Shown here: positions 43,301 to 51,723 of the stretch, in pieces
How positions within the stretch are numbered: the stretch's first letter is position 1
Layout of the letters: each line of letters begins with the position of its first letter
Assembly: GCF_025919725.1 (NCBI RefSeq)
Contig: NZ_CP081495.1
Span: forward strand, 1,612,001 to 1,676,000
DNA: 64,000 bases
Source of the DNA: Flavobacterium agricola
GTDB lineage: Bacteria > Bacteroidota > Bacteroidia > Flavobacteriales > Flavobacteriaceae
Reading direction: 5' to 3'
Notes under the pieces: generated by a model
What the model was told of the DNA's origin: nothing
The model's database searches: none
Seen by the model: only the letters and a program-made list of their open reading frames with translations
Made by a program: the position numbers and the translations under genes

Positions 43301-44658
43301 GCTTGGATACCTAAACGGTGTAACGTAGGAGCACGGTTTAATAAAACTGGGTGACCTTTAATTACATTTTCTAAAATATCCCAAACAACTGGCTCTTTTT
43401 TATCTATAATCTTTTTAGCAGACTTAACAGTTTTTACAATACCACGCTCAATTAATTTACGAATTACGAATGGTTTGTAAAGTTCAGCAGCCATATCTTT
43501 TGGAAGACCACATTCGTATAATTTTAATTCAGGTCCAACAACAATTACCGAACGCGCAGAATAATCTACACGTTTACCAAGTAAGTTTTGACGGAAACGC
43601 CCTTGTTTACCTTTTAACGAATCTGATAACGATTTTAATGGTCTGTTAGATTCTGTTTTAACAGCAGATGCTTTACGTGTGTTATCGAATAGTGAATCTA
43701 CCGCTTCTTGTAACATACGTTTTTCATTACGTAAAATTACTTCTGGCGCTTTAATTTCAACTAAACGTTTTAAACGGTTGTTACGAATAATAACACGACG
43801 GTATAAATCATTTAAATCTGAAGTTGCAAAACGACCACCATCTAACGGAACTAACGGACGTAATTCTGGTGGAATAACCGAAATTACTTTTAAAATCATC
43901 CATTCAGGACGGTTTTCTCTGTTTTTGTTTGATTCACGGAAAGCTTCAACAACTTGTAAACGCTTTAAAGCTTCAGTTTTACGTTGTTTAGATGTTTCGT
44001 TATTCGCAGCATAACGTAAATCAGCAGATAAAGTTGCTAAATCCGTACGCGCTAATAAATCCATAATACATTCAGCACCCATTTTAGCGATGAATTTATT
44101 TGGATCGTTATCATCTAAATATTGATTTTCCATTGGTAATGAATCAAGAATATTTAAATATTCTTCTTCAGTAAGGAAATCTAATTTTTTAACTGGTTCA
44201 CCTTCTGCATTTACAGCATTACCTGGTTGAATTACTACGTAACGTTCGTAGTAAATAATCATATCTAATTTTTTAGATGGTAAGCCTAAAACGTAACCAA
44301 TTTTGTTTGGTAAAGAACGGAAGTACCAAATGTGTGCAATTGGCACCACTAAGTTGATGTGCCCTACACGGTCACGACGAACTTTTTTCTCGGTAACTTC
44401 AACACCACAACGGTCACAAACGATTCCTTTGTAGCGAATTCTTTTATATTTACCACAAGCACATTCGTAATCTTTTACAGGACCGAAAATTCTTTCACAG
44501 AAAAGACCATCACGTTCAGGTTTGTGTGTACGATAATTAATAGTTTCTGGTTTTAACACCTCACCTCTTGACTCAGCCAAAATAGATTCTGGAGAAGCAA
44601 GACCTATAGAAATCTTGTTAAACCTTTTTACGGTACTTTTATCTTTATTTTTACTCAT
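40360..44658 (-). CDS. rpoC: RNA polymerase beta' subunit
   Basis: A 1432-residue beta' subunit. I chose the ATG at 44658 (MSKNKDKSTVKRFNKISIGL) over an upstream in-frame start at 44706 because the former matches Bacteroidota RpoC. The N-terminal zinc finger is CACGKYKRIRYKGIVCDRC. The catalytic metal loop is NADFDGDQMAVHLPL, and the trigger-loop/bridge region contains GARKGLADTALKTADAGYL. The second zinc cluster has CEAKKGICVKCYGRNL. The C-terminus carries the conserved IPAGTGLRDY. It follows rpoB in the same operon by 79 bases. Confidence 0.98.
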   Translation of the reverse strand: MSKNKDKSTVKRFNKISIGLASPESILAESRGEVLKPETINYRTHKPERDGLFCERIFGPVKDYECACGKYKRIRYKGIVCDRCGVEVTEKKVRRDRVGHINLVVPIAHIWYFRSLPNKIGYVLGLPSKKLDMIIYYERYVVIQPGNAVNAEGEPVKKLDFLTEEEYLNILDSLPMENQYLDDNDPNKFIAKMGAECIMDLLARTDLATLSADLRYAANNETSKQRKTEALKRLQVVEAFRESNKNRENRPEWMILKVISVIPPELRPLVPLDGGRFATSDLNDLYRRVIIRNNRLKRLVEIKAPEVILRNEKRMLQEAVDSLFDNTRKASAVKTESNRPLKSLSDSLKGKQGRFRQNLLGKRVDYSARSVIVVGPELKLYECGLPKDMAAELYKPFVIRKLIERGIVKTVKSAKKIIDKKEPVVWDILENVIKGHPVLLNRAPTLHRLGIQAFQPKLIEGKAIRLHPLVCTAFNADFDGDQMAVHLPLGPEAILEAQLLMLASHNILNPANGAPITVPSQDMVLGLYYMTKERKSTPEHPILGEGQIFYSVEEVHIAINEGKLDLNAGVKVRAKDFNENGELVYKIISTTAGRILFNEVVPEAAGFINEVLNKKSLRDIISSILAKTDVPTTAQFLDDIKNMGYGYAFKGGLSFSLGDIKIPEQKPALIADANAQVDVISMNYNMGLITNNERYNQVIDVWTSTNAMLTEAAMRNIREDQQGFNSVFMMLDSGARGSKEQIRQLTGMRGLMAKPKKTAAGGGEIIENPILSNFKEGLSILEYFISTHGARKGLADTALKTADAGYLTRRLHDVAQDVIVNIEDCGTLRGIEIEALKKNDEVIESLGERVLGRVALLDVVNPLTGDVIVAEGQLITEAIAKQINESPVENMEVRSPLTCEAKKGICVKCYGRNLATNNIAQRGDAVGVVAAQSIGEPGTQLTLRTFHVGGVAGGISEESSLLTKFAGRLEIEDLKTVKGEDTEGNVVDIVVSRSTEYKLVDTTTGIVLNTHNIPYGSSIFVKDGDVVEKGAVICKWDPYNGVIIAETDGKIAYEDLEQGQTFQVEIDEQTGFTEKVISEARNKKLVPTLLMYSKDGELIRSYNLPVGSHLMVNDGEKIKSGKILVKIPRRSSKASDITGGLPRITELLEARNPSNPAVVSEIDGVVSFGKIKRGNREIIVESKFGEIKKYLVKLSNQILVQENDFVKAGSPLSDGAITPEDILRIKGPSAVQQYLVNEIQEVYRLQGVKISDKHFEVVIRQMMRKVRIEDPGDTLLLEEQLVHTHDFILENDKLYGMKFIEDAGDSENLKAGQIISARELRDENSLLKRNDQNLVIARDVVPATATPILQGITRASLQTKSFISAASFQETTKVLNEAAVAGKVDSLEGLKENVIVGHRIPAGTGLRDYDDTIVGSKEEYNELIANKESFNF

Positions 44659-44737
44659 GATAATCGTATTATCGATTGTTAAAATATTTTGAAATAAGGG
44701 AATCAATCGGGATTGATTCCCTTAAATGTAAAAATTA

Positions 44738-47700
44738 TTATTCTTCTAATCTGATGTCTAAACCTAATCCTTTTAATTCATGCATTAATACATTGAATGA
44801 TTCAGGTAATCCAGGTTCTGGCATAGCTTCACCTTTTACGATAGCTTCGTAAGTTTTAGCTCTACCAATTACGTCATCCGATTTAACAGTCAAGATTTCT
44901 CTTAATGTGCTTGATGCTCCATAAGCTTCTAAAGCCCAAACCTCCATCTCTCCAAAACGCTGACCTCCAAATAAAGCTTTACCTCCTAATGGTTGTTGCG
45001 TAATTAATGAGTAAGGACCAATAGAACGTGCGTGCATTTTGTCATCAACCATGTGTCCAAGTTTTAACATGTAAATAACACCCACTGTTGCTTTTTGGTG
45101 GAAACGGTCACCAGTACCTCCGTCATATAAGTACGTATGTCCAAAACGTGGCACACCTGCTTCGTCAGTTAAGGCATTAATTTGGTCTAAAGATGCACCA
45201 TCAAAAATTGGTGTTGCATATTTTGTACCTAATTTTTTACCTGCCCAACCTAAAACGGTTTCATAGATTTGTCCAATGTTCATACGAGATGGTACTCCAA
45301 GTGGATTTAACACGATATCAACCGGTGTTCCGTCTTCAAGGAATGGCATATCTTCAGCACGAACAATTTTCGCAACAATACCTTTGTTACCGTGACGTCC
45401 AGCCATTTTATCACCTACTTTTAATTTACGTTTTTTAGCAATGTAAACTTTAGCAAGTTTTAAAACTCCTGATGGTAATTCGTCACCAATAGAAATAGTT
45501 ACTTTTTCTCTACGTAATTCACCTTTGTAGTCATTTAATCTAATTTTGTAGTTGTGAATCAAATCGGTAACCATTGCGTTGGTTTCTTCATCTGTTGTCC
45601 ACTGACCTTTAGTTAAATGTGCAAAATCTTCTACAGCGTGTAGCATTTTTTGCGTGTATTTTTTACCTTTTGGTAAAATTTCTTCACCTACATCGTTAAA
45701 TACACCTTGAGATGTTTTACCGTTAACGATAGTAAATAGCTTTTCTACTAATTCATCTTTTAATTGAACAAATTTAACTTCAAAACGAGCTTCAAGTTCA
45801 GCAATTTCTTCCTTGTCTTTTCCGCCACGTTTGCGTTTGTCTTTGTTCGCTTTTTGGAATAATTTTTTATCTAAAACTACCCCTCTTAACGATGGTGTTG
45901 CTTTTAATGATGCATCTTTTACATCACCAGCTTTGTCACCAAAAATTGCGCGAAGTAATTTTTCTTCTGGTGTTGGATCTGATTCTCCTTTAGGAGTAAT
46001 TTTACCAATTAAAATATCACCAGGTTTTACTTCAGCACCAATACGAATCATTCCGTTTTCATCTAAATCTTTAGTAGCTTCTTCAGAAATATTTGGAATA
46101 TCGTTCGTTAATTCTTCTGGTCCTAATTTAGTATCACGAACTTCTAATGTATAATCGTCAATGTGAATAGATGTAAAAATATCTTCACTAACAACTTTTT
46201 CAGAAATTACAATTGCATCCTCAAAGTTGTATCCTTTCCATGGCATAAATGCAACTTGCATGTTACGTCCTAGAGCTAATTCACCGTTTTGAGTTGCATA
46301 ACCTTCACATAAAACTTGACCTTTAACCACTTTATCACCTTTTCTAACAATAGGTTTTAAGTTGATTGAAGTACTTTGATTCGTTTTACGGAATTTAATT
46401 AGGTTGTACGATTTCTCGTCTGTATCAAAACTTACTGCACGTTCACGTTCTGTACGATCGTAACGAATAGTAATTTTAGTTGCATCAACATAAACAACTT
46501 CACCTGTTCCTTCAGCATTAATTAAAACACGAGAATCAGTAGCCACTTGTTTTTCTAATCCAGTACCTACAATTGGAGATTCTGGACGTAATAAAGGTAC
46601 TGCCTGACGCATCATGTTCGATCCCATTAAGGCACGGTTGGCGTCATCGTGCTCTAAGAACGGAATTAATGATGCAGAAATAGATGCAATTTGGTTTGGT
46701 GCTACGTCCACGAAATCTAATTCTTTCGGTTCGATTACCGGGAAGTCTGCATCTTGTTTTGCAATTACTTTTTCGTCAGTAATTGTTCCGTCTGCAGCTA
46801 CACCAATATTTGCTTGTGCGATTAATTTACCTTCTTCTTCTTCAGCAGATAAGTAAACTGGATCATTAACAATATCAATAACTCCGTCAACAACTTTACG
46901 GTAAGGAGTTTCAATGAATCCCATTTTGTTCACTTTAGAGTAAACTGAAAGTGAAGAGATTAACCCAATGTTTGGTCCTTCTGGAGTTTCAATAGGACAT
47001 AAACGTCCGTAATGTGTATAGTGAACGTCACGAACTTCGAAACCAGCACGTTCTCTAGATAAACCTCCAGGTCCTAATGCAGATAAACGACGTTTGTGCG
47101 TAATTTCAGCTAATGGGTTTGTTTGGTCCATGAACTGAGAAAGTTGGTTGGTACCAAAGAAAGAGTTAATTACTGCAGATAATGACTTTGCGTTAATTAA
47201 ATCAATCGGTGTGAATACCTCGTTATCACGAACGTTCATACGATCTTTGATTGTACGAGCCATACGTGCTAAACCAACACCAAATTGTGCAGAAAGTTGT
47301 TCACCAACAGTTCTTACACGACGGTTAGATAAGTGGTCGATATCGTCAATCTCTGCTTTAGAGTTAACTAATTCGATTAAGTATTTAACGATAGTGATAA
47401 TATCTTCTTTCGTTAAAACTTGCTTATCCATTTCAATGTTTAAACCAAGCTTTTGATTTATTCTATAACGACCTACATCACCTAATGAATAACGTTGGTC
47501 AGAAAAGAATAATTTATCTATAATGCCACGAGCAGTTTCCTCATCAGGCGGTTCAGCATTACGCAACTGACGGTAGATGTGCTCTACAGCTTCTTTTTCT
47601 GAGTTTGTTGGGTCTTTTTGTAAGGTATTGTGGATAATAGTGTAATCTGCTTGGTTGTTATCCTCTTTATGTAAAAGAATGGTTTTTACATTTGCATCGA

Positions 47701-48553
47701 TAATTTCCTCTACATTATCTTTATCTAAAACCGTATCACGGTCTAAGATAATCTCATTACGCTCAATAGATACTACCTCTCCAGTATCTTCATCCACAAA
47801 GTCCTCGTGCCATGTATTTAAAACACGAGCAGCTAAACGACGTCCAATGTATTTTTTAATTCCTGTTTTAGAAACTTTGATTTCTTCTGCAAGGTCAAAA
47901 ATCTCTAAAATATCTTTATCACGTTCAAATCCGATAGCACGGAATAACGTAGTTACAGGTAACTTTTTCTTTCTATCGATATACGCGTACATTACACTAT
48001 TGATATCGGTAGCGAACTCAATCCAAGATCCTTTAAAAGGAATTACACGAGCTGAGTATAATTTTGTACCATTCGCGTGGAATGATTGTCCAAAGAAAAC
48101 ACCAGGTGAACGGTGTAACTGAGAAACTACAACGCGTTCAGCTCCGTTAATTACGAAGGTACCGCTTGGAGTCATGTAAGGAATAGATCCTAAAAATACA
48201 TCTTGTACAATAGTTTCAAAATCCTCGTGCTCTGGGTCAGTACAATATAATTTTAAACGAGCTTTTAAAATTACGCTATAAGTTAAGCCTCTTTCAATAC
48301 ACTCTTCAATGGAATAACTAGGCGGGTCAATAAAATAATCAAGAAATTCTAATACGAATTGGTTTCTTGTATCATTAATTGGAAAGTTCTCCATAAAGGT
48401 ATTATAAAGACCTTCTTTACCCCTATCTTCAGATTTTGTTTCCAACTGGAAAAAATCTTTAAAAGACTTAATCTGAATATCTAAAAAATCAGGATACACA
48501 GGGATGTTTTTCGTCGAGGCGAAATTTAATCTTTCAGTCTGATTTGCTAACAT
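44738..48553 (-). CDS. rpoB: RNA polymerase beta subunit
   Basis: A 1271-residue beta subunit. The ATG at 48553 (MLANQTERLNFASTK) is preferred over the TTG just upstream. The rifampicin-binding region is recognisable as FGTNQLSQFMDQTNPLAEIT followed by HKRRLSALGPGGLSRERAGF. VRDVHYTHYGRLCPIETPEG and GRNMQVAFMPWKGYNFEDAI are core motifs, and KVGDKMAGRHGNKGIVAKI holds active-site lysines. In the rifampicin region the residues I can see look like the susceptible type. It lies downstream of rplL across a 122-base gap with a long hairpin. Confidence 0.98.
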   Translation of the reverse strand: MLANQTERLNFASTKNIPVYPDFLDIQIKSFKDFFQLETKSEDRGKEGLYNTFMENFPINDTRNQFVLEFLDYFIDPPSYSIEECIERGLTYSVILKARLKLYCTDPEHEDFETIVQDVFLGSIPYMTPSGTFVINGAERVVVSQLHRSPGVFFGQSFHANGTKLYSARVIPFKGSWIEFATDINSVMYAYIDRKKKLPVTTLFRAIGFERDKDILEIFDLAEEIKVSKTGIKKYIGRRLAARVLNTWHEDFVDEDTGEVVSIERNEIILDRDTVLDKDNVEEIIDANVKTILLHKEDNNQADYTIIHNTLQKDPTNSEKEAVEHIYRQLRNAEPPDEETARGIIDKLFFSDQRYSLGDVGRYRINQKLGLNIEMDKQVLTKEDIITIVKYLIELVNSKAEIDDIDHLSNRRVRTVGEQLSAQFGVGLARMARTIKDRMNVRDNEVFTPIDLINAKSLSAVINSFFGTNQLSQFMDQTNPLAEITHKRRLSALGPGGLSRERAGFEVRDVHYTHYGRLCPIETPEGPNIGLISSLSVYSKVNKMGFIETPYRKVVDGVIDIVNDPVYLSAEEEEGKLIAQANIGVAADGTITDEKVIAKQDADFPVIEPKELDFVDVAPNQIASISASLIPFLEHDDANRALMGSNMMRQAVPLLRPESPIVGTGLEKQVATDSRVLINAEGTGEVVYVDATKITIRYDRTERERAVSFDTDEKSYNLIKFRKTNQSTSINLKPIVRKGDKVVKGQVLCEGYATQNGELALGRNMQVAFMPWKGYNFEDAIVISEKVVSEDIFTSIHIDDYTLEVRDTKLGPEELTNDIPNISEEATKDLDENGMIRIGAEVKPGDILIGKITPKGESDPTPEEKLLRAIFGDKAGDVKDASLKATPSLRGVVLDKKLFQKANKDKRKRGGKDKEEIAELEARFEVKFVQLKDELVEKLFTIVNGKTSQGVFNDVGEEILPKGKKYTQKMLHAVEDFAHLTKGQWTTDEETNAMVTDLIHNYKIRLNDYKGELRREKVTISIGDELPSGVLKLAKVYIAKKRKLKVGDKMAGRHGNKGIVAKIVRAEDMPFLEDGTPVDIVLNPLGVPSRMNIGQIYETVLGWAGKKLGTKYATPIFDGASLDQINALTDEAGVPRFGHTYLYDGGTGDRFHQKATVGVIYMLKLGHMVDDKMHARSIGPYSLITQQPLGGKALFGGQRFGEMEVWALEAYGASSTLREILTVKSDDVIGRAKTYEAIVKGEAMPEPGLPESFNVLMHELKGLGLDIRLEE

Positions 48554-48615
48554 CAATGGACAAATTTTGATTAAAAAAATATAAAGTAACGTACAATTAT
48601 ATTATACGCAAAAAT

Positions 48616-48652
48616 GGTTTAGGCGCATGAGAGCAATCTCATGGCCTAAACC
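48616..48652 (-). promoter_or_regulatory. Long hairpin between rplL and rpoB, attenuator candidate
   Basis: GGTTTAGGC and CATGAGA on the minus strand pair with TCTCATG and GCCTAAACC across a TTGC loop, giving 16 base pairs with a single C bulge. A short T-run (ATTTTTGC) follows. The position matches the partial terminator known between rplL and rpoB in Escherichia coli, which lowers polymerase relative to ribosomal protein synthesis. Confidence 0.6.
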
Positions 48653-48657
48653 TATAT

Positions 48658-48675
48658 TATAAACAATTGTTTATA
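48658..48675. repeat. 18-bp perfect palindrome at the rplL stop
   Basis: TATAAACAATTGTTTATA is a perfect palindrome abutting the rplL stop codon. It could be a protein-binding site or an mRNA 3' end or processing signal. No known binding motif is recognised. Confidence 0.4.
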
Positions 48676-49041
48676 TTATTTAAGCTCAACTACAGCACCA
48701 GCTTCTTCTAAAGATTTTTTAAGACCTTCAGCCTCGTCTTTAGAGATACCTTCTTTAACGTTAGCAGGAGTTGAATCTACTAAATCTTTAGCTTCTTTTA
48801 ATCCTAAACCTGTTAATTCTTTAACAGCTTTAACTACAGCTAATTTAGATGCTCCAGCTTCTTTTAATACTACAGTGAATTCAGTTTGCTCTTCAGCTGC
48901 TGCTTCTCCACCTGCTGCTACAACAACTGCTGCTGCTGCTGGTTCAATTCCGTATTCGTCTTTTAATATAGTTGCTAATTCATTAACTTCTTTAACTGTT
49001 AAGTTAACTAATTGTTCTGCGAATTGTTTTAAATCTGCCAT
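48676..49041 (-). CDS. rplL: Ribosomal protein bL12 (L7/L12)
   Basis: A 121-residue stalk protein recruiting translation factors. The N-terminal dimerisation domain (FAEQLVNLTVKEVNELATIL) is joined by an Ala-rich hinge (EPAAAAVVVAAGGEAAAEEQ) to the C-terminal domain with KLAVVKAVKELTGLGLKEAK, the factor-binding helices. It is the last ribosomal protein gene of the rplKAJL set, 54 bases after rplJ and upstream of rpoB. Confidence 0.97.
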   Translation of the reverse strand: MADLKQFAEQLVNLTVKEVNELATILKDEYGIEPAAAAVVVAAGGEAAAEEQTEFTVVLKEAGASKLAVVKAVKELTGLGLKEAKDLVDSTPANVKEGISKDEAEGLKKSLEEAGAVVELK

Positions 49042-49095
49042 TTTTCTATCTTTTAAAATGATTTTGTAAAAATATAATTTATAAAGTGCGTTCTA

Positions 49096-49593
49096 TTATT
49101 CAGCAACCTCTTCTCCTTCGAATTGGTTTTTAAGAGCAGAAATAACTCTTTGTGCTGGTGATTGAAGTAATCCAATGATTTCTCCAATAACTTCTTCTTT
49201 AGATTTAAGAGATGCTAATGAATCTAATAAGTTGTCACCAACATAAATTTCTTCATTAATGTAAGCACCTTTTAAAAGTGGTTTATCAGATTTTGCACGG
49301 AAAGATTTAATTACTTTTGCTGGAGCGTTAGCTACATCAGCAATCATAATTGCAGTATTTCCTTTTAAAGTTTCTGGTAATTCACCGAAGTTTAATGTAG
49401 AACGCTCCATAGCTTGCGCTAATAAAGTATTTTTAACAACTTCTAATTGGATACCAGCTTTAAAACAAGCTCTTCTTAAGTTTGAAGTAGTATCTGCATT
49501 TAGTCCTGAAATATCAGCTAAGTAAACAATGTTTACTCCTTCTAACTGTGCAGTTAAACCTTCAATCGCGATTGATTTCTGTTCTCTAGTCAT
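49096..49593 (-). CDS. rplJ: Ribosomal protein uL10
   Basis: A 165-residue stalk base protein that binds 23S rRNA and carries bL12 dimers on its C-terminal helix. The start MTREQKSIAIEGLTAQLEGV and the RNA-binding block LRRACFKAGIQLEVVKNTLL are typical. The C-terminal helix contains SPAQRVISALKNQF. It lies 22 bases after rplA, so there is no room for the long L10 leader that regulates rplJL in enterobacteria. Confidence 0.96.
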   Translation of the reverse strand: MTREQKSIAIEGLTAQLEGVNIVYLADISGLNADTTSNLRRACFKAGIQLEVVKNTLLAQAMERSTLNFGELPETLKGNTAIMIADVANAPAKVIKSFRAKSDKPLLKGAYINEEIYVGDNLLDSLASLKSKEEVIGEIIGLLQSPAQRVISALKNQFEGEEVAE

Positions 49594-49615
49594 ACTAAAA
49601 ATTTTTAACTACCAA

Positions 49616-50305
49616 TTATACTGCTTTAGGATCTAAAGCAATTGCAGGACTCATAGTACTTGAAATATGAATTGACTTAATATAAGTACCTTTAGCTGCA
49701 GTTGGTTTTAATTTGATTAATGTTTGGATGATTTCGTAAGCATTTTCTTGGATTTTGTCAGCATCAAAAGATACTTTTCCAATACCTGCGTGTACGATAC
49801 CAGTTTTATCAACTTTGAAGTCGATTTTACCAGCCTTAACTTCTTGAACCGCTTTACCTACTTCCATAGTTACAGTTCCTGTTTTAGGGTTTGGCATTAA
49901 ACCACGTGGTCCTAAAATACGACCTAATGGACCTAATTTACCCATAACAGCTGGCATAGTAATGATAACATCAACATCAGTCCAACCATCTTTTATTTTT
50001 TGTAAGTACTCGTCTAAACCAACATAGTCAGCACCAGCTTCTTTAGCTTCAGCTTCTTTATCTGGAGTAACTAACGCTAATACTCTTACATCCTTACCAG
50101 TTCCGTGAGGTAATGTTACTACACCTCTAACCATTTGATTCGCTTTACGAGGATCAACTCCTAATCTAACAGCGATATCAACAGACTCGTCGAATTTTGC
50201 AGAAGCAACTTCTTTAATTAATGCAGATGCATCTTTTAAAGAGTATAATTTATTCTTCTCAATTTTCGAAACAGCCTCTTTTTGCTTTTTTGTTAACTTT
50301 GCCAT
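49616..50305 (-). CDS. rplA: Ribosomal protein uL1
   Basis: A 229-residue protein of the 50S L1 stalk and, in many bacteria, translational repressor of its own operon. VDIAVRLGVDPRKANQMVRG, VVTLPHGTGKDVRVLAL and the domain II motif GRILGPRGLMPNPKTGTVT are diagnostic. It follows rplK by 13 bases, which keeps the usual rplKA pairing for L1 feedback control. Confidence 0.97.
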   Translation of the reverse strand: MAKLTKKQKEAVSKIEKNKLYSLKDASALIKEVASAKFDESVDIAVRLGVDPRKANQMVRGVVTLPHGTGKDVRVLALVTPDKEAEAKEAGADYVGLDEYLQKIKDGWTDVDVIITMPAVMGKLGPLGRILGPRGLMPNPKTGTVTMEVGKAVQEVKAGKIDFKVDKTGIVHAGIGKVSFDADKIQENAYEIIQTLIKLKPTAAKGTYIKSIHISSTMSPAIALDPKAV

Positions 50306-50318
50306 GTCTTAATTCTGT

Positions 50319-50762
50319 TTACTTTTGAAAAGGAGCATCTCCTGTTACTGCAATACCCATAGATCTAGCTGTACCAGCTACCATACTCATAGCTTTCTCA
50401 ATTTCGAAAGCGTTTAAGTCTGGCATTTTGTCTTCAGCAATAGCTCTAACTTGATCCCAAGTAACATTTGCTACTTTTTTACGGTTTGGTTGACCAGAAC
50501 CTGACTTAGCTTTAGCTGCCTCTAATAATTGAATAGCAGCAGGTGGAGTTTTAACAACAAATTCAAATGATTTGTCTTTGTACACAGTAATTTGCACTGG
50601 TAACACTTTGCCAGGTTTATCTTGTGTTCTAGCATTAAATTGCTTACAGAACTCCATGATATTAACCCCAGCAGCCCCCAAAGCAGGTCCAACCGGTGGC
50701 GATGGATTCGCAGCACCTCCCTTAACTTGTAGTTTAACTACTTTACTAATTTCTTTTGCCAT
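50319..50762 (-). CDS. rplK: Ribosomal protein uL11
   Basis: A 147-residue protein of the GTPase-associated centre. VVKLQVKGGAANPSPPVGPA is the conserved proline-rich N-terminus that binds release factors and thiostrepton-type antibiotics. LGAAGVNIMEFCKQFNART follows, and the RNA-binding C-terminal domain ends GTARSMGIAVTGD. The 65-base leader upstream contains a possible L1-type hairpin (50777-50806). Confidence 0.97.
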   Translation of the reverse strand: MAKEISKVVKLQVKGGAANPSPPVGPALGAAGVNIMEFCKQFNARTQDKPGKVLPVQITVYKDKSFEFVVKTPPAAIQLLEAAKAKSGSGQPNRKKVANVTWDQVRAIAEDKMPDLNAFEIEKAMSMVAGTARSMGIAVTGDAPFQK

Positions 50763-50776
50763 TGTTTCTAAAATTT

Positions 50777-50806
50777 AACATCTTTCAATTGGAAGCGATT
50801 GATGTT
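50777..50806 (-). promoter_or_regulatory. Possible L1-binding leader structure upstream of rplK
   Basis: On the minus strand AACAT pairs with ATGTT, enclosing an asymmetric CAATCG bulge and an inner CTT/AAG stem with an AT-rich loop. Two short helices split by an asymmetric loop are the general form of L1 mRNA sites. The position before rplKA fits, but the pairing is short. Confidence 0.25.
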
Positions 50807-50827
50807 TATATAATTATTAATTAATTA

Positions 50828-51382
50828 TTACATTCTTTCAACTTGAGTAAAACTTAATTCTAAAGGTGTTTTACGGCCAAAAATCTTAACCATAACCTCA
50901 AGTTTACGTTTCTCTTCGTTGATTTTTTCGATAGTACCAGAAAAACCATTAAAAGGCCCATCAGAAACTTTTACATTCTCACCTACATTAAATGGAATAT
51001 TAACATGAACCTCTGTTACAGACGCTTCGTCAACCATACCTAAAATACGATTAATCTCAGATTGTCTTAAAGGAACTGGATCCCCCCCTCTAGTTTCACC
51101 TAAAAAACCAATAACACCAGCTATCGACTTAATGATGTGAGGAATTTCTCCAGTAAGATTCGCTTCAACCACAACATACCCTGGGAATGAAATACGATCT
51201 TTCAGTGTTTTTTTTCCGTTTTTATCCTCGTGAGGAACTTTCTCTACAGGCACTAAAACCTGAGATACATAATCCTGCATTCCTAAACGGCTAATTTCTG
51301 TTTCAATAAAGTTTTTAACTTTATTTTCTTGACCGCTAACTGCACGAACTATATACCATTTTCTTACAGTATTTTCACTCAT
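50828..51382 (-). CDS. nusG: Transcription termination/antitermination factor NusG
   Basis: A 184-residue elongation factor bridging RNA polymerase to Rho or ribosomes. I chose the ATG at 51382 (MSENTVRKWYIVRAVSGQE) because it places the KWYIVRAVSGQE strand at the usual N-terminus, while the frame opens seven codons earlier. The NGN domain includes FPGYVVVEANL and IGFLGETRGGDPVPL. The KOW motif is VGENVKVSDGPFNGFSGTIE near residue 135. It follows secE by five bases. Confidence 0.96.
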   Translation of the reverse strand: MSENTVRKWYIVRAVSGQENKVKNFIETEISRLGMQDYVSQVLVPVEKVPHEDKNGKKTLKDRISFPGYVVVEANLTGEIPHIIKSIAGVIGFLGETRGGDPVPLRQSEINRILGMVDEASVTEVHVNIPFNVGENVKVSDGPFNGFSGTIEKINEEKRKLEVMVKIFGRKTPLELSFTQVERM

Positions 51383-51387
51383 ATTAC

Positions 51388-51585
51388 TTATCCTTTTAAC
51401 CAATTAAAAAAGACACTTAAAGCTTTTTCAAAAACAGTGTCTACACCCCAGGTTGCAAGTGATAACAAAATTGAAAAAATAGCTACTATAATAGTATATT
51501 TTTGCACCTCGCCACTGGTAGGCCAAGTAACATTTGTTTTAAGCTCAACAAATGCATCTGTTATATAGTTAAAAACTTTGGTCAT
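51388..51585 (-). CDS. secE: Preprotein translocase subunit SecE
   Basis: A 65-residue minimal SecE, the single-span clamp of the SecYEG channel in the inner membrane. An amphipathic N-terminal helix (VFNYITDAFVELKTNVTWPT) is followed by the membrane helix IIVAIFSILLSLATWGVDTV. The length is typical for the one-helix bacterial form. It lies between tRNA-Trp and nusG in the standard order. Confidence 0.93.
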   Translation of the reverse strand: MTKVFNYITDAFVELKTNVTWPTSGEVQKYTIIVAIFSILLSLATWGVDTVFEKALSVFFNWLKG

Positions 51586-51604
51586 ATGATTATATTTTTA
51601 CTTG

Positions 51605-51675
51605 CACGGGTGGAGGGATTCGAACCCCCATCAACGGTTTTGGAGACCGCTATTCTACCCTTGAACTACACCCGT
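51605..51675 (-). tRNA. tRNA-Trp(CCA)
   Basis: A cloverleaf of 71 bases: acceptor arms ACGGGTG and CACCCGT with discriminator G, anticodon stem GCGGT/ACCGT around the loop CTCCAAA giving anticodon CCA, and the T-arm GGGGTTCGAATCCC. The CCA tail is not encoded. It sits between tuf and secE. Confidence 0.95.
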
Positions 51676-51723
51676 ATAAATCGGCAGCAAATATACTACC
51701 GATTTTTTATAAAAACTAATAAA

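Noticed and set aside
47655..48122. 155-codon open frame opposite rpoB
   Set aside because: It lies entirely within rpoB on the other strand, lacks domain features, and arises from codon bias of the real gene.
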